Shown in pieces: positions 25,328 through 34,172 of a stretch of 64,000 nucleotides of DNA. A program made the translations under genes and the position numbers. Under the pieces are notes generated by a model that worked only from the letters and a program-made list of their open reading frames with translations, had not been told where the DNA came from and ran no database searches. Source of the DNA: JBDWFY01 sp965275915 (lineage in GTDB: Bacteria; Pseudomonadota; Alphaproteobacteria; Rhizobiales; Stappiaceae); contig CBDHYI010000008.1 of NCBI GenBank assembly GCA_965275915.1, forward strand, positions 1,302,001 through 1,366,000, in the 5' to 3' direction. Position 1 is the first letter of the stretch; each line of letters begins with the position of its first letter.

Positions 25328-27004
25328 ATGGATATCAGAAAACTTACGGTCTGCCTTTCGGTCAGCCCGCAAATTACGGCCGCTGAGATACCCGCGATCA
25401 AGGAGGCCGGTTTCCGCTCGATTATCTGCAACCGACCAGATGGCGAGGGGGCGGATCAGCCAAGTTATGAAGAGATCCACCGGGCGGCTGCGGAGCTCGG
25501 TCTTGAGACGAGTTATCTGCCCATCGTTTCGGGCAAGGTTCGCGACGAGGATGCGACCGCATTTGGTGCCGCACTGACGGAACTTCCGGGCCCGACGCTC
25601 GCCTATTGCCGCACGGGCACACGCTCGGCAACCCTCTGGTCCCTCAGTGAGGCCGAAACCCGCAATGTTGCGGACATTTTGTCGGCGACCAAAGCCGCGG
25701 GCTATGATATGGGTGGAGTTGTTCGCCGCATTGCCAATGGCGGCAAGACCCCGACAAAGACCGGCGATGCGACATTTGACGTCGTTATTGTGGGGGCAGG
25801 CGCAGGGGGCATCTCGGTCGCCGCCAGCCTGCAGGCCCGTAAATCCAGCCTTGAAATTGCCGTCATCGACCCCGCGGACATCCACTACTATCAACCCGGC
25901 TGGACCATGGTGGGCGGGGGTGTGTTTGATGCGCAGCAGACGGTCCGGACCATGGGATCGCTCATCCCCAGAGGCGTGCACTGGATCAAGTCTGCGGTTG
26001 CCGCCTTCGAGCCGGAGAACAACGCCGTTATTCTCGATGGCTGCCGTGTTGTGAAATATGACCGCCTCATCGTCTGTCCCGGTCTAAAACTCGATTGGGG
26101 TAAAGTCGACGGGCTGGTTGAGACCCTCGGCCGGAACGGTGTTACGTCGAACTACCGCTATGACCTTGCCCCGTACACCTGGGAACTGGTGCAGTCCATG
26201 CGCGAGGGGCGGGCGATCTTCACGCAGCCGCCGATGCCGATCAAATGCGCCGGTGCGCCTCAAAAGGCGATGTATCTCTCCGGAGATGCCTGGCGCCGCG
26301 CGGGTGTGCTCAGCAATATCGATATCCGGTTCAACAATGCCGGGGGCGTTCTTTTCGGGGTCAAAGACTACGTTCCCGCCCTGATGGACTATGTCAAGAA
26401 ATACGATGCGACATTGAACTTCTTTCATAATCTCGTGGCCGTCGACGGTCCGGCAAAGAAAGCCTGGTTCGACGTAAACGAGCCTGACAAAGAGGTGCGG
26501 CGTGTCGAGATGGACTTTGACATGATGCATGTCTGCCCGCCTCAGACCGCGCCTGATTTTATCCGGGTTTCGCCCCTGGCCGATGCCGCCGGATGGGTCG
26601 ATGTCGATCAGGCCACACTGCGCCACACATCCTATGAGAATATCTGGGCTTTAGGCGACGTCATGAATGCCCCCAATGCGAAAACCGCTGCGGCTGCGCG
26701 CATTCAGGCGCCGATCGTCGCCGTCAACATTGTCGCGGATATCGAAGGCCGGTCGCCGATGGCCCAATATAACGGTTACGGATCCTGTCCGTTGACGGTT
26801 GAGCGCGGCAAGATCGTCCTTGCCGAATTCGGCTATGGCGGCACGCTGCTTCCCAGCTTTCCCAAGTTCATTATCAACGGCACCAAACCGTCGCGGGCGG
26901 CCTGGCTGCTAAAAGAACGGATGCTGCCGCCGGTTTACTGGAAAGGCATGCTCAAGGGGCGGGAATGGATGGCAAAACCGGAAAAGGTCGTTGTTCAGTC
27001 ATGA
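25328..27004 (+). CDS. Fusion of DUF442 phosphatase-like domain and sulfide:quinone oxidoreductase
   Basis: 558 residues in two parts. Residues 1-110 form a DUF442 (TIGR01244) tyrosine-phosphatase-like domain with the loop YCRTGTRSA; the Cys-to-Arg spacing is one shorter than the classical CX5R. Residues 149-550 form an FAD oxidoreductase with the GAGAGG nucleotide motif. Its pattern is that of the SQOR-type SQR: PIKCAGAPQKAMYL and MMHVCPPQTAPDF carry the two catalytic cysteines, and NAKTAAA and GSCPLTVERGKIVLAEF match the mitochondrial enzyme. It oxidises H2S at the membrane and passes electrons to quinone. The persulfide product would feed the upstream dioxygenase. Confidence 0.9.
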   Translation: MDIRKLTVCLSVSPQITAAEIPAIKEAGFRSIICNRPDGEGADQPSYEEIHRAAAELGLETSYLPIVSGKVRDEDATAFGAALTELPGPTLAYCRTGTRSATLWSLSEAETRNVADILSATKAAGYDMGGVVRRIANGGKTPTKTGDATFDVVIVGAGAGGISVAASLQARKSSLEIAVIDPADIHYYQPGWTMVGGGVFDAQQTVRTMGSLIPRGVHWIKSAVAAFEPENNAVILDGCRVVKYDRLIVCPGLKLDWGKVDGLVETLGRNGVTSNYRYDLAPYTWELVQSMREGRAIFTQPPMPIKCAGAPQKAMYLSGDAWRRAGVLSNIDIRFNNAGGVLFGVKDYVPALMDYVKKYDATLNFFHNLVAVDGPAKKAWFDVNEPDKEVRRVEMDFDMMHVCPPQTAPDFIRVSPLADAAGWVDVDQATLRHTSYENIWALGDVMNAPNAKTAAAARIQAPIVAVNIVADIEGRSPMAQYNGYGSCPLTVERGKIVLAEFGYGGTLLPSFPKFIINGTKPSRAAWLLKERMLPPVYWKGMLKGREWMAKPEKVVVQS

Positions 27005-27058
27005 GAAAAGCCACCCCGGACTGCATGATCCGAGGTGGGCAAGTTGCCGGACCTTTTT

Positions 27059-28783
27059 ATGTCTTTGACGCGCTTCCTGCCGATCCTGTCCTGGGGCCGA
27101 AATTATACTCACACCGCCTTTGCCAATGATCTGATGGCGGCACTGATCGTAACGATCATGCTGATCCCGCAGTCGCTGGCCTATGCGTTGCTGGCGGGAC
27201 TGCCCCCCGAAACGGGCCTTTATGCCTCTATTGTTCCGATCGTGCTTTACGCTGTTTTCGGAACCAGTCATGCGCTGGCGGTGGGGCCCGTGGCCGTGGT
27301 CTCGCTGATGACCGCCGCGGCACTGGGCGAGATCGCACAACAGGGCACAATGGGCTACGCCGCAGCGGCGCTGTCCCTGGCGGGTCTGTCCGGAGCGATC
27401 CTGCTGGTGATGGGGTTGTTCCGGCTCGGACTGGTGGCCAATTTCCTGTCCCACCCGGTCATTGCCGGTTTCATCACCGCTTCCGGCCTCCTGATCGCCG
27501 CCAGCCAGCTGAAACACATTCTCGGGATTGACGCTCAGGGTCACACCCTTTTTGAGATCCTGGCCTCCCTGATCGGGCATGCGCGCGATACCAATCCGAT
27601 CACTGCGGTTATAGGGGTGGGCGCCACGGCCTGCCTGTTCTTTATGCGCAAAGGGCTGGGCGGGATTCTGCTGAAGGCCGGCCTCGGTGCCGGCACGGTT
27701 CGGATCGTTGCCAAAGCAGCGCCGGCTCTTGTCGTTATCATCACCACATTGGCCGTCTGGGCTCTGGGACTTGAGGGCAGGGGTGTTCGCATCGTCGGTG
27801 AAGTGCCGCAAAGCCTGCCGCCCTTCACCGTGCCGGATGTGTCGCCCGATCTGCTTGCCAGCCTGCTGATGCCGGCATTCCTGATCTCGATCATCGGATT
27901 TGTGGAATCTATTTCGGTCGCACAGACTCTTGCGGCCAAGAAACGACAGCGCATTGACCCCGACCAGGAGTTGATCGGGTTGGGCGCGGCCAATCTGGGC
28001 GCGTCGCTTACCGGCGGGTTCCCGGTAACAGGCGGTTTTTCGCGCTCTGTCGTCAATTACGATGCCGGCGCGGAAACACCGGCGGCCGGAGCGTTCACCG
28101 CCATCGGCCTTGCCTTGGCGGCGGTGGCGTTGACACCACTGATCTACTTTCTGCCAAAGGCGACCCTTGCAGCGACCATCATTGTCGCCGTGCTCAACCT
28201 CGTGGATTTTAAGATCCTGAGGCGCGCGTGGCGCTATTCAAAATCGGACTTTGCCGCGGTGATGATAACGATCCTTGTGACGCTCGGGCTTGGTGTTGAG
28301 GCCGGCGTTTCAGCGGGTGTTCTCTTGTCGATCCTGCTTCACCTCTATAAGTCCTCGCGGCCGCATATCGCCGAGGTCGGACGTGTCCCAGGCACCGAGC
28401 ATTTCCGCAACATCATGCGGCACGATGTTCTGACGGATCCCCGGATCCTCACCTTGCGCGTTGATGAGAGCCTTTATTTCGCCAACGCTCGTTTTCTGGA
28501 GACCGCAATTCTGAGCCGCGTGGCCGAGGACGCTTGTATCCGTCACGTGATCCTCCAATGCTCGGCGATCAACGAAATCGACCTCAGCGCCCTTGAGTCG
28601 CTTGAGGCCATCAACGCGCGTCTGAACACGATGTCCGTTCAGTTGCACCTGTCTGAAGTCAAGGGCCCGGTTATGGATCGGCTGAAAGGCGAGCGGTTTC
28701 TGGAAGAGATGTCCGGACAGGTTTTCCTGTCCCAGTTTGCGGCCTTTTCACACCTGAAATCGGAACGGGGAGGTCGGATGTGA
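27059..28783 (+). CDS. SulP-family anion transporter with STAS domain
   Basis: About 574 residues from ATG 27059 (MSLTRFLPILSWGRNY); a GTG at 27035 would add eight residues. The SulP signature is ALIVTIMLIPQSLAYALLAGLPPETGLYASI. About 11-12 hydrophobic segments follow, then a C-terminal STAS domain (FRNIMRHDVLTDPRILTLRVDESLYFANARFLE). It transports sulfate or related anions, and its place after SQR suggests export or exchange of sulfite, sulfate or thiosulfate made by sulfide oxidation. Confidence 0.93.
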   Translation: MSLTRFLPILSWGRNYTHTAFANDLMAALIVTIMLIPQSLAYALLAGLPPETGLYASIVPIVLYAVFGTSHALAVGPVAVVSLMTAAALGEIAQQGTMGYAAAALSLAGLSGAILLVMGLFRLGLVANFLSHPVIAGFITASGLLIAASQLKHILGIDAQGHTLFEILASLIGHARDTNPITAVIGVGATACLFFMRKGLGGILLKAGLGAGTVRIVAKAAPALVVIITTLAVWALGLEGRGVRIVGEVPQSLPPFTVPDVSPDLLASLLMPAFLISIIGFVESISVAQTLAAKKRQRIDPDQELIGLGAANLGASLTGGFPVTGGFSRSVVNYDAGAETPAAGAFTAIGLALAAVALTPLIYFLPKATLAATIIVAVLNLVDFKILRRAWRYSKSDFAAVMITILVTLGLGVEAGVSAGVLLSILLHLYKSSRPHIAEVGRVPGTEHFRNIMRHDVLTDPRILTLRVDESLYFANARFLETAILSRVAEDACIRHVILQCSAINEIDLSALESLEAINARLNTMSVQLHLSEVKGPVMDRLKGERFLEEMSGQVFLSQFAAFSHLKSERGGRM

Positions 28784-28913
28784 AGGGTCGTTATTTCAGA
28801 TCACGATCTGTTTGAAGCGGACGGTTATCGCCAGGAGCGACTGCCATTGAATATCTTGAGCGATCAAACACGGACAACTTGCGGGGCAGCAAGTGCCGAA
28901 AGATGTTTTCCGA

Positions 28914-29828
28914 TTAACCGGTCGGCTGCTCCAGGGTATTTTTCAGGTGTTTGAAATGCTGTCCGGCGAACGCCATGAACCTGCGAACCGCGGGGCGAGC
29001 ATAGCTTTCCTTTGATGCGACCAGCCAGAGAGTGTGATAGAGCTCCTCGTGTCGGAAACACGGGACAAGATCCGGGATCGCGTCGCCGGTAACGCAGGGC
29101 AGCAATCCCAGTCCGACACCGGTTTGCAGCGCCGCAACCATGCTCGCCACCGCATTGACCTGATAAAGAACCTGATCATCATCAAGTTGCAGGTTGAGCC
29201 AGTTCACGGCCTTCATGACGCGGGCAACATCGTCTGAGAAAACAAGAAACTTGTGCCCTTTGGTCTCCTCCAGGGCGCGCGGTGCACCGAATTTCTGATG
29301 ATAGGATTGGCTGCAATAAATACCCAGCGGAAAGCGCGCGAGCTTTTTGATGACAAGATCATCGCCCGCAATTTCATCAAGGGGGCGAAGGGCAAGGTCG
29401 GCTTTGCCCGTTTCCAGAGGCGGCTGATCTTTGTCCCAGGCGACATCGATCATCAATTCGAAAGCAATATCCGCGTTCTTATCGCGAAAACTGGACACAA
29501 GCCCGACACCGAACCTTTGCATGGCCTCCGCATTGCCTGCAAATCGGATCACTCCCTGATCAGCGCGCATCAATTGCTCCGCAGTGGTGATCATAGATGC
29601 AGCGGTGAGGCGCATTGATTTGGCGACATCCATAAGAGCCATCCCCTGGGCGGTCAGTTGATAGCCCCGGTTGTCACGATCGAACAGCTTGAGTTTCAGC
29701 GCATGCTCAAGTGCATCAATTCTGCGCGCAACCGTCGTCTGGTTCATGCCAACGACACTTGCCGCGGCAAGTGTTGAACCCTCTTCGGCCACGGCCAGAA
29801 AAACGCGAACATCATTCCAATTGAACAT
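28914..29828 (-). CDS. LysR-family regulator, divergent from a sulfotransferase
   Basis: 304 residues with an N-terminal HTH (NWNDVRVFLAVAEEGSTLAAASVVGMNQTTVARRIDALE) and an effector domain with few Cys. This is the LysR subgroup with the NW-D start often seen in Hyphomicrobiales. It is divergent from the sulfotransferase gene with 172 bp between them, which contain a 14-bp palindrome. The target is probably that gene, although self-regulation alone is equally possible. Confidence 0.93.
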   Translation of the reverse strand: MFNWNDVRVFLAVAEEGSTLAAASVVGMNQTTVARRIDALEHALKLKLFDRDNRGYQLTAQGMALMDVAKSMRLTAASMITTAEQLMRADQGVIRFAGNAEAMQRFGVGLVSSFRDKNADIAFELMIDVAWDKDQPPLETGKADLALRPLDEIAGDDLVIKKLARFPLGIYCSQSYHQKFGAPRALEETKGHKFLVFSDDVARVMKAVNWLNLQLDDDQVLYQVNAVASMVAALQTGVGLGLLPCVTGDAIPDLVPCFRHEELYHTLWLVASKESYARPAVRRFMAFAGQHFKHLKNTLEQPTG

Positions 29829-29860
29829 TGGCGCCTCCTTTATCTGAGGTCATACCCAGT

Positions 29861-29874
29861 CTGCATAAATGCAG
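29861..29874. promoter_or_regulatory. LysR-type operator candidate
   Basis: A 14-bp palindrome CTGCATAAATGCAG (T-N-A type), 33 bp upstream of the LysR start and in the divergent region to the sulfotransferase gene. Confidence 0.45.
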
Positions 29875-30000
29875 AGCGATGCGCCACTATTATGTGTTTG
29901 TGCAGAAGACGGCTTCGCCTACCCTAGGTCCGTACCGTTTCAAGTCAGTTTAAGGGGTCCACACCCTAATGCCAGTCAATGAGAGTGAGGGATTACTCCG

Positions 30001-30912
30001 ATGATCAGGGTGCCGGTGAAAACGAGAGATATACAAAATCATCACATCGACAGCACGATCTGGAACGACATCCAGTTTCGTGACGATGACATCATCATTG
30101 GAACCTATTCCAAATCCGGGACGACCTGGATGCAGCAGATCATCAGCCAGTTGCTGTTCGATGCACAAGAAGGGCTTGCGGTGTCTGAAATGAGCCCCTG
30201 GGTTGACCTGCGGGTTCCGCCCAAAGAGGTGAAACTGCCGATGATCGAGGCACAGAACCACCGCCGTTTCCTGAAAACGCATCTGCCTGTCGATGCTCTC
30301 GTCTTCTGCGAAGACTGCAAATACATTTATATCGGGCGAGACGGACGAGACATCGTCTGGTCGCTGTATAACCATCACGTTAATGCAAATGATGCTTGGT
30401 ACGATGCGCTGAACAACACTCCGGGGCGCGTTGGACCACCGATCGGTGCCCCTGCAGGCTCGGTTGTCGAGTATTTTGAACACTGGCTGGACAATGACGG
30501 CGCGCCGTTTTGGTCGTTCTGGGAGAATGTTCGATCCTGGTGGGCCATCCGAAACCTGCCCAACGTGTTGCTGGTGCATTTTTCCGATCTGAAAGCTGAC
30601 TTAGAGGGGCAAATCCGCAGGATTGCAGAATTCATTGATGCGCCCCTTAACGAGGCGATGATGGATCGCGTCCTGGAGCACTGTTCCTTCGACTACATGA
30701 AAACCAATGCCGCGCAATCCGTGCCCCTGGGTGGTGCATTCTGGAACGGCGGCGCCCGAACATTCATTTACAAAGGGACCAATGGCCGCTGGAAAGACAC
30801 ACTGCCGCCGCAGGTCAGTCAGCGATATGAGCGGATGGCGCTCGACCGGCTCGGGGAAAGCTGTGCGACGTGGCTGGAAAACGGCGGACAGCTTAATGAA
30901 GCGGCGGACTGA
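30001..30912 (+). CDS. Sulfotransferase domain protein (PAPS-dependent)
   Basis: 303 residues. The 5'-phosphosulfate loop is GTYSKSGTTWMQQ at residues 33-45. The 3'-phosphate region is YIYIGRDGRDIVWSLYNH, matching the Arg of cytosolic sulfotransferases. The acceptor side has RRFLKTHLP with a candidate catalytic His. A Trp-rich segment (SWWAIRNLPNVLLVHFSDLK) is also typical of the family. It transfers sulfate from PAPS to a hydroxyl or amine on a small molecule. No biosynthetic partner lies next to it, so the acceptor is unknown. Confidence 0.92.
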   Translation: MIRVPVKTRDIQNHHIDSTIWNDIQFRDDDIIIGTYSKSGTTWMQQIISQLLFDAQEGLAVSEMSPWVDLRVPPKEVKLPMIEAQNHRRFLKTHLPVDALVFCEDCKYIYIGRDGRDIVWSLYNHHVNANDAWYDALNNTPGRVGPPIGAPAGSVVEYFEHWLDNDGAPFWSFWENVRSWWAIRNLPNVLLVHFSDLKADLEGQIRRIAEFIDAPLNEAMMDRVLEHCSFDYMKTNAAQSVPLGGAFWNGGARTFIYKGTNGRWKDTLPPQVSQRYERMALDRLGESCATWLENGGQLNEAAD

Positions 30913-31081
30913 GGAATCTGCCGGTGAGCCTGATCACTTCGAACGCGCGGGTTTACCTCCCGCCAAACAGCGAAAATAGGAACCTGGCGGCCGCTTGGCC
31001 CGATGCTCTCGATTGCCGGAGCAAGAACCTGCCGGACTGACGGTCAATGATCGGGCAGCCGGGCGGAAGAGGCGTGGCACG

Positions 31082-32854
31082 ATGTCCGAGAACCGAAAAC
31101 TCGCCGCAATCCTTGTGATCGATATTGCAGGTTTCAGCCGCCTGACAAGCATCGACGAAGAAGGCACTCTTGCCAGACTGCGGACATTGCGCAGCGATGT
31201 CATCGATCCGACGATCGATGTGCATAACGGTCGCATTGTCAAGCGCACCGGAGATGGCGCCCTGGTTGAATTCCGCAGCGTGGTCGAAGCTGTCCGCTGC
31301 GCAATCGAAATTCAAAATGCCATGTGGGAAAGAAATGCAGGCGTTGTGAGGGATCGCCGCGTCGAGCTGCGAATGGGCATCCATCTTGGAGATGTGGTTG
31401 AGGAAGGCGACGGAGATCTGATGGGCGACGGGGTCAACATTGCGGCGAGATTGGAAGGCATCGCCGATCCGGGCGCGATCTGCATTTCCGAAGATGCTTA
31501 CCGTCAGGTGCGCTCGCGACTGGATCTCGCTGTCACCGATTTGGGCGAGCAGGCACTTAAAAACATCGATGAACCTCTCAAAGTCTACGCACTCGAAGTG
31601 GGCGTTCCACCGGGGCTTATGGGCAATTCGCAGAGTCCGTCCGCAGACCTGTCCGTTCACGACAAGCCGTCAATTGCGGTTCTGCCGTTCACGAACATGT
31701 CCGGCGATTCCGATCAGGAATATTTTGCCGACGGGATCGCAGAAGACATCATCACAGCGTTGTCCCGCTTTGAGCAATTGTTCGTAATCGCGCGCAATTC
31801 CAGCTTTGTCTACAAGGGGCGCGCTGTGGACATAAAGCAGGTCGGCCGTGACCTGGGCGTCCGATACGTGCTGGAGGGAAGTGCACGACGGGCAAACCGT
31901 CGCATCCGCATAACGGGTCAGCTGATAGACGCAAATACGGGTGCTCACCTTTGGGCCGAAAAGTACGACGGAGATTTCGATGATGTGTTCGAACTTCAGG
32001 ACAGGATTACGGCCAGCGTGGTTGGCGCGATCGAACCAACTCTGCGCAAAGCGGAGATCGAGCGCGCACGCCGGAAGCCATTGGAACATATGGGGGCGTA
32101 TGATCTCTATCTTCAGGCGCTTCCGCTTGTCTACGCCGCTCTGCCGGATGAAAACCTGCAGGCACTGAACCTGCTTAAGAGGGCGACAGAGCTGGACCCG
32201 GATTACGCGCCCGCACTGGCGCATTTTGGATGGTGTCTCGTTCAGCGTGCGACACGTTGGTGGACGCCGTTCAGTGATGATGACAACGGTCTGGCTGTCT
32301 CCATGGCGCGGCGCGTCTTGTCTATCGAAAGCGAAGATGCCCATGCCATTGTCCTTGGTGGCTTCGTCCTTACAATGCTCCGCCGGGATTACAGTTCCGG
32401 GCTCGCCGCTGTCAGGCGTGCGGCGCGCATCAATCCCGGATCAGGTTTTGTCCAGGCGATGGCAGGCTGTGCTCTGGTGTTCGGGGATGAACCGAAGGAG
32501 GGACTGGAGTTCCTGAACCGGGCGATAGAGCTTTGCCCGAACGATCCAAATTTCTTTGGTTACCTGACCGTAACCGCGTTTGGCCACCTTGTGACTGATC
32601 GGGCTGCTCAGGCCGTGGAGTTTGCAGAAAAGTCTCTGGCCCTGAGTCCTGACTGGGACTCCACATACTGGATACTGATCGCCGCCTACGCTCAGCTTGG
32701 CCGACCGGACGAAGCAAAGAATGCCGCAGAAGAGTTGTTGACAAAATATCCGGAGGCGACGGCGTCGCACTATGAATTGGTGCTGCCAATCCGCAATGAC
32801 GCGTTGCGCAAGATGATCATAGGCAGCTTGCGGAACAGCGGCATCCCGGACTGA
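31082..32854 (+). CDS. Class III nucleotide cyclase-domain protein with TolB-like and TPR regions
   Basis: 590 residues from ATG 31082 (MSENRKLAAILVIDIAGFSRLT). The N-terminal cyclase domain has both metal Asp sites (DIAGFSR and TGDGALVEF) and the LMGDGVNIAARLEGIADPG motif. The central domain (SIAVLPFTNMSGDSDQEYFADGIAEDIITALSRF) is the TolB-like module seen in rhizobial cyclases. The C-terminus has several TPR-like helices (LLKRATELDPDYAPALAHFGW). No membrane segment is obvious. It probably makes cAMP in response to protein partners. This type is highly duplicated in Hyphomicrobiales. Confidence 0.9.
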   Translation: MSENRKLAAILVIDIAGFSRLTSIDEEGTLARLRTLRSDVIDPTIDVHNGRIVKRTGDGALVEFRSVVEAVRCAIEIQNAMWERNAGVVRDRRVELRMGIHLGDVVEEGDGDLMGDGVNIAARLEGIADPGAICISEDAYRQVRSRLDLAVTDLGEQALKNIDEPLKVYALEVGVPPGLMGNSQSPSADLSVHDKPSIAVLPFTNMSGDSDQEYFADGIAEDIITALSRFEQLFVIARNSSFVYKGRAVDIKQVGRDLGVRYVLEGSARRANRRIRITGQLIDANTGAHLWAEKYDGDFDDVFELQDRITASVVGAIEPTLRKAEIERARRKPLEHMGAYDLYLQALPLVYAALPDENLQALNLLKRATELDPDYAPALAHFGWCLVQRATRWWTPFSDDDNGLAVSMARRVLSIESEDAHAIVLGGFVLTMLRRDYSSGLAAVRRAARINPGSGFVQAMAGCALVFGDEPKEGLEFLNRAIELCPNDPNFFGYLTVTAFGHLVTDRAAQAVEFAEKSLALSPDWDSTYWILIAAYAQLGRPDEAKNAAEELLTKYPEATASHYELVLPIRNDALRKMIIGSLRNSGIPD

Positions 32855-33080
32855 TGCGGACCGGACAGGTGTCCGAGACCATCGTCATCAGGGCAGCTCC
32901 GAGCTTTTCGCTGAAATCGAAGGAGACCGAAGCGCAGCCTCTTGCCCAGGGCAATTCTCGCGATCACTGGATCGCGTGAAATGCTCCAACTCTTTGTTTT
33001 CACGCGTATCTTTGTCGTGAAAGTGATTCAACCATCGCGGGATGCGCTCCAGATAGTCAATCTAATCACAGCTCGCTCCA
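32855..33080. other. Noncoding region with palindromes and an IS630-type end remnant
   Basis: Two hairpins are visible: CGCGATC/GATCGCG (32959-32965 and 32970-32976) and GCGTGAAA/TTTCACGC (32974-32981 and 32998-33005). They resemble short rhizobial palindromic repeats. Bases 33056-33079 match the right end of the IS630-type copy at 13.8 kb in 20 of 24 positions. They end directly at MITE copy B. No gene is seen. Confidence 0.6.
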
Positions 33081-33237
33081 GGGTATGGACCCATAAATAT
33101 GCTTAAAATGGTACGAGCCGATTGATCCGGCTACAGCGTTGCAAGTTCTTGAAAAACGGACGGTTTCCTGCGTCTTTCCGCCTTGCCAAAACAAAATTTG
33201 CTCTCGCAGAATGGATGAAATGAATGGGTCCATACCC
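33081..33237. repeat. MITE-like element, copy B (GGGTATGGACC ends)
   Basis: The ends include the perfect 15-bp inverted repeat AGGGTATGGACCCAT (33080-33094 and 33224-33238). The right flank is TA and the left flank is CA. The left half matches copy C (a block around CGGCTACAGCGTTGCAAG) and the right half matches copies A and D (CTCTCGCAGAATGGATGAAA). It therefore links the two end types. It supplies the G of the nitroreductase TAG stop. Confidence 0.85.
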
Positions 33238-34079
33238 TAATTCAGACGGAACCCTTGCGCGCGGATATAATCTCCGAATTCAGCGCGCTCCGGGCGGCTG
33301 TACTGCCTGACTTTGTGGTCCGACCAGCCATAGGTGTCTTTTGTTCCGAATGAGTCCGGAAAACGCCGGGTCGCATAAGGCTGGGCTTTGGCGCGATCTT
33401 CGTCGTAGGTCCGGATCGTATCCTGCAGATTGTGTTCGCGATAGCAATCCGTGTGGCAGGTGACTTTCAAGGGGAGACGCATTGAAATTGCGGTGGGGCG
33501 GCTTGGATAGCCGACCGCAAGCCCGGCGAACGGGAACACATGCTTTGGAAGCTCAAGCAGATCAGAGACCTCTCGCGCCTTGTTACGGACGGCACTGATT
33601 GGACAACAGCCCAGCCCCAATGCTTCGGCTGCCGTCATAAAGGCGCCAAGGGCTATGGCCGCATCCGCTGCCGCATTGAAGAAGGCGTCCAGATGATCGT
33701 TTGCAAAGGCGATACCGTGCCAGCCGTGAAGCAGCCTTTGACGTCGGTTGTTGCCGCAGAAGACCAAAATCATCGGAGCCTCCGCGATCCAGGACTGACC
33801 CGCCACGAGTTCTGAAAGGCGCCCACGCACATCAGGAGAGTGCAGCATAATAATATCCCGCTGCTGCAGGTCGCTCTTAGTGGGCGAGGCAAGGGCGATC
33901 GCGCACAGCGTCTGCAGCAGTTCCGGTGGCACCGGCTTGTCGAGGAAGTCTCTGCAGGAGCCGCGCGAAGCCATCGAAAGGAGCAGATCGCTTTCCGATA
34001 TCTCGTCTTCCGGCGCTGGTGCATCGGCGTATCGTGCGTCTAACAGGCTCTGCAGAGTCGGGTGCGTGCTTTTTGTCAT
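33237..34079 (-). CDS. Nitroreductase-family flavoprotein
   Basis: 280 residues of the nitroreductase fold: SRGSCRDFLDKPVPPELLQTLCAIALASPTKSDLQQ gives the FMN-binding N-terminal strand and helix, and LGLGCCPISAVRN and FPFAGLAVGYPS are later family blocks. It should use NAD(P)H and FMN to reduce nitroaromatics, quinones or similar compounds. It is divergent from the fumarate reductase-like operon by 93 bp. The stop TAG is made at the boundary of MITE copy B, and the C-terminus (IRAQGFRLN) looks complete. Confidence 0.88.
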   Translation of the reverse strand: MTKSTHPTLQSLLDARYADAPAPEDEISESDLLLSMASRGSCRDFLDKPVPPELLQTLCAIALASPTKSDLQQRDIIMLHSPDVRGRLSELVAGQSWIAEAPMILVFCGNNRRQRLLHGWHGIAFANDHLDAFFNAAADAAIALGAFMTAAEALGLGCCPISAVRNKAREVSDLLELPKHVFPFAGLAVGYPSRPTAISMRLPLKVTCHTDCYREHNLQDTIRTYDEDRAKAQPYATRRFPDSFGTKDTYGWSDHKVRQYSRPERAEFGDYIRAQGFRLN

Positions 34080-34172
34080 GTCAGCTCTTGGGGTGTTGTC
34101 AGCTTTATTAGAAAAACTAACAGAAATGGAAAGAATTTATCGCGTTTATAAAGCGGTGCTGTCGATTATAGT

